Notes under the pieces: generated by a model | Databases searched by the model: none | What the model was told of the DNA's origin: nothing | The model's input: only the letters and a program-made list of their open reading frames with translations | Shown: piece by piece, positions 43,263 to 46,578 of the stretch | How the letters are laid out: every line of letters begins with the position of its first letter | How positions within the stretch are numbered: position 1 is the stretch's first letter | Made by a program: the position numbers and the translations under genes | Source: Polyangium sp. 15x6 | GTDB lineage: Bacteria > Myxococcota_A > Polyangia > Polyangiales > Polyangiaceae | DNA: 46,578 nt | Direction of reading: 5' to 3' | Assembly: GCF_029960785.1 (NCBI RefSeq) | Contig: NZ_JASBQE010000093.1 | Location: 1 to 46,578, forward strand

Positions 43263-44234
43263 ATGACACCTCCGAAATTCAACGAAGGATTGTCCCGGGA
43301 CCTCCTCCCGACGCTCGACGCCCCGCCCCCCGGCCCTAAGGCGGATCAGGGGGCTCCGTACGTGCCGGGCCTGGTGCTCGAGGGCGTCGTGGCCGAAGGT
43401 GGCATGGGGCTCGTGTACGCGGCCCGCGAGATCTCCTCGGGCAAGCGCGTGGCGCTGAAAACGCTGCGGGCCTGCTTCGCGAACGACGAGGGGGCGCGGG
43501 CCCGGTTCGAACGGGAGATCTCTTTCACGCGTCGGGTCGTGCACCCGAACGTGGCGCCGGTGCTCGGTCACGGGCACATGAGCGACGGGCGGCCGTACTA
43601 CCTGATGGAGCTCTATCGGGGCCGGACGCTCGGGGCCGTGGTGCGTGAGGACGGGCCGCTCTCGATCGGGCGCGCGCTCGAGATCACCGACCGGATCCTG
43701 GCCGGGCTCGAGGCCGTGCACGCGGCGGGGATCGTGCACCGGGATCTCACGCCGGAGAACGTCCTGCTCACCGAGGGGCCCGCGGGCGAGACGCGGGTGC
43801 TCCTGCTCGACTTCGGCTTCGCCCACGAGCCGGGCGTGGACACGGGCGACGGGGTGACGGCGGACAGCCGCGGCGCGCTCGTGGGGACGATCCGGTTCAT
43901 GTCACCCGAGCAAGTGACGCGCGGTCGCGCGATCACGGCGCAGAGTGATCTGTTCGCGACGGCTCTGCTGCTTTACTACGCCGTGTCGGGGAAGCTGCCG
44001 TTCCGCGGGGAGGGGGACCTGGACGTGGCGGTGGCGACGGTGCGCAAGGCGCCGGTGCCGCTGCGCGCCGAGAACCGGAACGTGCCGCGCGCGCTCGACG
44101 TGCTCCTGTCGCGCGCGCTGGCGAAGCACCCGGACGCGCGGTTCTCGGGCGCCGCAGAAATGCGACGCGCGCTGTCCGAGATGAGGCGCCCGCGCGCGAA
44201 GGTCGCCGGGGTGGCCGCGGCGCTCGCAGGGTAG
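43263..44234 (+). CDS. Ser/Thr protein kinase, soluble, with Thr in the catalytic loop
   Basis: The 323-aa protein is essentially a kinase domain (about 35-310) after a Pro-rich leader: Gly-rich loop 'GVVAEGGMGLVYAA', Lys66, HRDLTPEN 159-166, DFG 183-185, 'GTIRFMSPEQ'. Catalytic Asp161 and metal-binding Asn166 are present, but Thr163 replaces the Lys that normally contacts the gamma-phosphate. No membrane helix or sensor domain is seen, so it is probably cytosolic. The 210-bp gap before it holds only a possible promoter. The hemerythrin-like gene follows after 165 bp. Confidence 0.9.
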   Translation: MTPPKFNEGLSRDLLPTLDAPPPGPKADQGAPYVPGLVLEGVVAEGGMGLVYAAREISSGKRVALKTLRACFANDEGARARFEREISFTRRVVHPNVAPVLGHGHMSDGRPYYLMELYRGRTLGAVVREDGPLSIGRALEITDRILAGLEAVHAAGIVHRDLTPENVLLTEGPAGETRVLLLDFGFAHEPGVDTGDGVTADSRGALVGTIRFMSPEQVTRGRAITAQSDLFATALLLYYAVSGKLPFRGEGDLDVAVATVRKAPVPLRAENRNVPRALDVLLSRALAKHPDARFSGAAEMRRALSEMRRPRAKVAGVAAALAG

Positions 44235-44315
44235 GAGATCACCCGCCACGTGGCGCCAGCGCGGCATCGAGCACGCCGTGCGCGCCCGCCGTGGGCCCGC
44301 TCCTTGCCATAGACG

Positions 44316-44330
44316 GCCGCGCTGCGCGGC
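44316..44330 (+). terminator. GC hairpin downstream of the kinase gene, weak terminator candidate
   Basis: GCCGCG (44316-44321) and CGCGGC (44325-44330) pair perfectly around CTG and are followed by TTTC. It lies about 80 bp after the kinase stop. The T-tract is too short for confidence. Confidence 0.25.
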
Positions 44331-44399
44331 TTTCGCTCACGGTTCCGCCCGCGGGAGCGAGGACCGCCGCCGCAGCGACAGGCTTGGAGGAGAGGGCTC

Positions 44400-44945
44400 A
44401 TGGATGCACTCGATCTGTTGGAGCAACAGCACCGCGACGTCTGCGCGTTGCTGTCGCGGCTCGTGGAGGCGTCGCCGGTCGGCATGGGGAGCGAAGAGGC
44501 GTTTTACGCCGCGCTGCGCGCCGTCGAGGCGCACGTCCGCGTCGAGGAGGCGTACGTCTACATCGCGTGCGCGAGCAGGCTCGGTGACGACACGAAGGTG
44601 CGCGAGGCGCGCGAAGAGCACACGCGCATCCTCGACGCCGCGCGGATCGCGCTCACGATGCCGCGCTCGGGGCCGCAGTTCGCGGCGATGATCGCGGCGC
44701 TGCGCGAGCGCTTCGAGAAGCACGCGGACGTCGAGGAGGACGTGGTGTTCCCGAAGCTGAAGCGCAGCCTGACGGACGAGGAGCTCGACGTGCTCGGCGA
44801 GGAGATCGAGCGTTCGTACAACCGGCTGCTCGCGGGCGCGGACGATACGCGCACGACGCACGCGCGTCCCTCGGAGGACGCGTCCCGGGCGGAGCCGCGG
44901 CTGCGCCGAGGCGTGCGTCGTCCGGCGCCGCGCGGGGCGATCTGA
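44400..44945 (+). CDS. Hemerythrin-like (HHE domain) protein
   Basis: The 181-aa protein has an HHE-type four-helix bundle at about 1-140. Candidate di-iron ligands are in the expected order: His11 ('QQHRD'), His45 and Glu49 ('EAHVRVEE'), His74 ('EEHTRI'), His108 and Glu112 ('EKHADVEEDVVFP'). Such proteins bind oxygen or NO, or sense iron/redox state. The tail after about 145 is Arg/Pro-rich and probably disordered. The start at 44400 has a GGAGGAGAGGG site. No linked partner is evident apart from the kinase upstream. Confidence 0.9.
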   Translation: MDALDLLEQQHRDVCALLSRLVEASPVGMGSEEAFYAALRAVEAHVRVEEAYVYIACASRLGDDTKVREAREEHTRILDAARIALTMPRSGPQFAAMIAALRERFEKHADVEEDVVFPKLKRSLTDEELDVLGEEIERSYNRLLAGADDTRTTHARPSEDASRAEPRLRRGVRRPAPRGAI

Positions 44946-44987
44946 GGTGGCGCGGAGATCTTTGGTGCAGCAACGGATACGGCCCGG

Positions 44988-45446
44988 CTACACGGGGACC
45001 GGGCCGCCGAAGGCGCCGAAGAAGCGCGCGAACCAGACGGCGATCATGGCGACCGCGAGCACGATCGAGCCGAGGGTGACGACGCGCGTCTGCTGAAACG
45101 CGAACGTGTACCAGCGGCCGTGGCGCACGTAGTTGTAGCTTCCTTGCAGCGCGAGGAGCGCGACCATCGGGACGATGGGGATCACGAGCGGGTGGAAGTG
45201 GATCGCCTCGCGGAGGTCGCCGGTGGCGAGGGCGATCGCCGCGCGCGTGAGACCGCAGCCGGGGCAGGGATGGCGCGTGACGAGCGCGAACGGGCAGAGG
45301 GGGAAACGGACCGCGACCGCGGCGCCCAGCACGGCCCCGACGAGGGCGAGGCGCGCGGCGCGACCGAGCGCGGATCCTTTGGGGCGAGGGGGCGTGGAAG
45401 GGCGCGGGACGGGGTACGGGACCGGGGCGGCGATGGGTTTGTCCAA
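44988..45446 (-). CDS. DUF2752 family membrane protein
   Basis: The 152-aa protein has a short Pro-rich N-terminus, one helix, the family block 'HPCPGCGLTRAAIALATGDLREAIHFHPL', and two further hydrophobic helices ending near the C-terminus. The two cysteines in CPGCG are the hallmark. Role unknown. A TTG at 45446 with GGGG upstream is the best start: the frame runs on into the neighbouring gene, and no ATG or GTG is near. It follows that gene by about 26 bp and is probably co-transcribed with it. Confidence 0.75.
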   Translation of the reverse strand: MDKPIAAPVPYPVPRPSTPPRPKGSALGRAARLALVGAVLGAAVAVRFPLCPFALVTRHPCPGCGLTRAAIALATGDLREAIHFHPLVIPIVPMVALLALQGSYNYVRHGRWYTFAFQQTRVVTLGSIVLAVAMIAVWFARFFGAFGGPVPV

Positions 45447-45472
45447 GCGCTGCCCCGGTTCGTCCTGGTCGA

Positions 45473-46578
45473 TCAGTCCGCCGCGTTCGGATCCCAGACC
45501 TGGTTCAGGTCCTTCGCCAGCGCGTAGGGGAAGAGGAAGATGTACATCACGAGGCTCTGCGACTGCGGGTTGCGCGAGCCGGCCATCTGCTTCGCCCGCG
45601 TCACGATCTCGGGCAGCTTCAGGATCATGAGCAGGTTCAGGATCGGGACGAAGAGGTGCCACGTCTGGAGCGACTCGTCCTTCGTGTAGGCCTTGAGCTC
45701 GTTCAGCATGCCGTAGCCGCCGAAGAGGTGGTACATGCCGCAGCAGAAGAGCGTGCCGAGCAGCGCGGTCATCGGGTTGCGCGTCGTTCCACGCACGCCG
45801 CCCATGCCGCCGCCCTGCGCGCCCATCATGGCGCCGCCGCCCATGCCCATCGGAGCGCCCATCGCGCCGCCGGGGTACTGGCCGGGGGCCACCATGGCGC
45901 CCGCGGGAGGCGCGCCGTACGCGCCGCCGGGAGGCGCGCCGTAGCCGCCGGGACCGCCCATCGCGCTCGGATCACCCGGAGGCGGGCCGTAGGCGCCGGC
46001 AGGCGGAGGCGCGCCGTAACCGCCCGCGGGGGGCGGGGGAGCGCTGTAGCCGCTGCCCGTGGGGGGCGGGGGAGCGCCGTAACCGCCCGCAGGAGGCGGA
46101 GGAGCGCCGTAACCGCCCGCAGGAGGCGGAGGAGCGCCGTAACCGCCCGCAGGGGGCGGAGGAGCGCCGTAGCCGCCCGCAGGAGGCGGAGGAGCGCCGT
46201 AGCCGCCCGGAGGCGAGCCGCCCATGGGTCCGCCGGGCGGGGGCGCGCCGAAGCCGCCGCCGGGGGGCGGGCCCGCGGGGGGCGGGAACGCGCCGGGCGA
46301 GGGGATGCCGGGCGGGTTCGGCGAGGGAGGCGTGAAGTTCGGGAGATCGATCGCGATCGTGCTCCCGAGCCCGCCCTGCGGCTCATATCCGCCCGCCGGC
46401 GGATATCCCGGCGGCGGCGGGGGCGCGGCCGGCTGCGGAGCTGCCGTCGGGCCGAGGCCCGCGGGAGGCACGCCGATCACCGTGCCCGCGAGGCCCTGAT
46501 CGCCCAGCATCGGGCCGCCGGGCGGCATGCCTGGCGGCGGCGGCGCGGCGGCCGGCATGGGCGGCGCCATCGGCGGCG
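45473..46578 (-). CDS. Pro/Gly-repeat membrane protein with DUF4234-like C-terminus (5' end beyond the window)
   Basis: At least 365 residues are visible; the frame is open to the window edge and the first Met seen (46570) need not be the start. The N-terminal two thirds are low-complexity Pro/Gly/Ala, with several near-perfect GGYGAPPPPA decapeptides. The C-terminal ~100 residues contain two hydrophobic segments and 'NPMTALLGTLFCCGMYHLFGGYGMLNELKAYTKDES', similar in layout to DUF4234 proteins. A disordered, possibly sticky cytoplasmic arm on a membrane anchor is a fair reading. The gene lies just upstream of the DUF2752 gene on the same strand. Confidence 0.75.
   Translation of the reverse strand, partial: PPMAPPMPAAAPPPPGMPPGGPMLGDQGLAGTVIGVPPAGLGPTAAPQPAAPPPPPGYPPAGGYEPQGGLGSTIAIDLPNFTPPSPNPPGIPSPGAFPPPAGPPPGGGFGAPPPGGPMGGSPPGGYGAPPPPAGGYGAPPPPAGGYGAPPPPAGGYGAPPPPAGGYGAPPPPTGSGYSAPPPPAGGYGAPPPAGAYGPPPGDPSAMGGPGGYGAPPGGAYGAPPAGAMVAPGQYPGGAMGAPMGMGGGAMMGAQGGGMGGVRGTTRNPMTALLGTLFCCGMYHLFGGYGMLNELKAYTKDESLQTWHLFVPILNLLMILKLPEIVTRAKQMAGSRNPQSQSLVMYIFLFPYALAKDLNQVWDPNAAD
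46021..46215 (-). repeat. 30-bp tandem repeat encoding GGYGAPPPPA
   Basis: About six imperfect 30-bp units; 46081-46200 holds four almost identical copies. The unit encodes a Gly-Gly-Tyr-Gly-Ala-Pro4-Ala decapeptide on the minus strand and is in frame, so copy-number change would lengthen or shorten the protein without frameshift. Confidence 0.85.

Noticed and set aside
46021..46215. 30-bp tandem repeat considered as a CRISPR array
   Set aside because: Units are contiguous with no unique spacers, and they are in frame within a coding region.

Overview
The window looks like a chromosomal segment of a large-genome myxobacterium, most likely of the Polyangium/Sorangium group (inference). GC is very high throughout. 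Ser/Thr kinases occur, one fused to TPRs, along with many lipoboxes, beta-propeller-like lipoproteins, Gly-rich linkers and a MYXO-CTERM-like C-terminal tail. No rRNA, tRNA, CRISPR array, transposase or phage gene was seen.

Layout. 0.1-7.2 kb: a lipoprotein, an Fe-S (6-4)-photolyase-type protein, a small membrane protein, an FHA-like/sigma-54 activator with two C-terminal helix-turn-helix segments, and a ClyA/HBL/NHE-like alpha-helical toxin candidate. The toxin gene is divergent from a 108-aa protein, and twin palindromes lie between the two. 7.2-14.1 kb: a membrane Ser/Thr kinase with TPRs coupled to a quinone oxidoreductase, a PAS-STAS protein, and a phytoene-desaturase-like flavoprotein. 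14.5-22.0 kb: a five-gene metal-efflux operon (outer-membrane factor, adaptor, HME-type RND pump, OmpR-family regulator, histidine kinase). Every junction in it is a four-base stop/start overlap, and regulator-like repeats lie upstream.

22.2-25.4 kb: a large repeat lipoprotein gene that appears broken by one or two single-base frameshifts. 25.4-33.1 kb: an ABM-SRPBCC fusion, an epoxide-hydrolase-like enzyme, a large orphan hybrid sensor kinase, an esterase lipoprotein, a TPR lipoprotein and an unknown protein. 33.5-35.1 kb: a YihY/BrkB membrane protein and a gamma-glutamylcyclotransferase-like protein lacking the expected catalytic Glu. 35.6-40.3 kb: two overlapping large beta-propeller-like lipoproteins. 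40.4-46.6 kb: MutS, a Ser/Thr kinase, a hemerythrin-like protein, a DUF2752 protein, and a Pro/Gly-repeat membrane protein cut by the window edge.

The most unusual signal is non-coding. Seven intergenic copies or remnants of one modular repeat are scattered through the window. A full module is a row of four hairpins. The arms differ between copies, but both arms of each hairpin change together, so pairing is kept while sequence is not. Larger copies place two modules back to back around a conserved spacer, and one has 10-bp terminal inverted repeats. No transposase is inside. I do not recognise this family.
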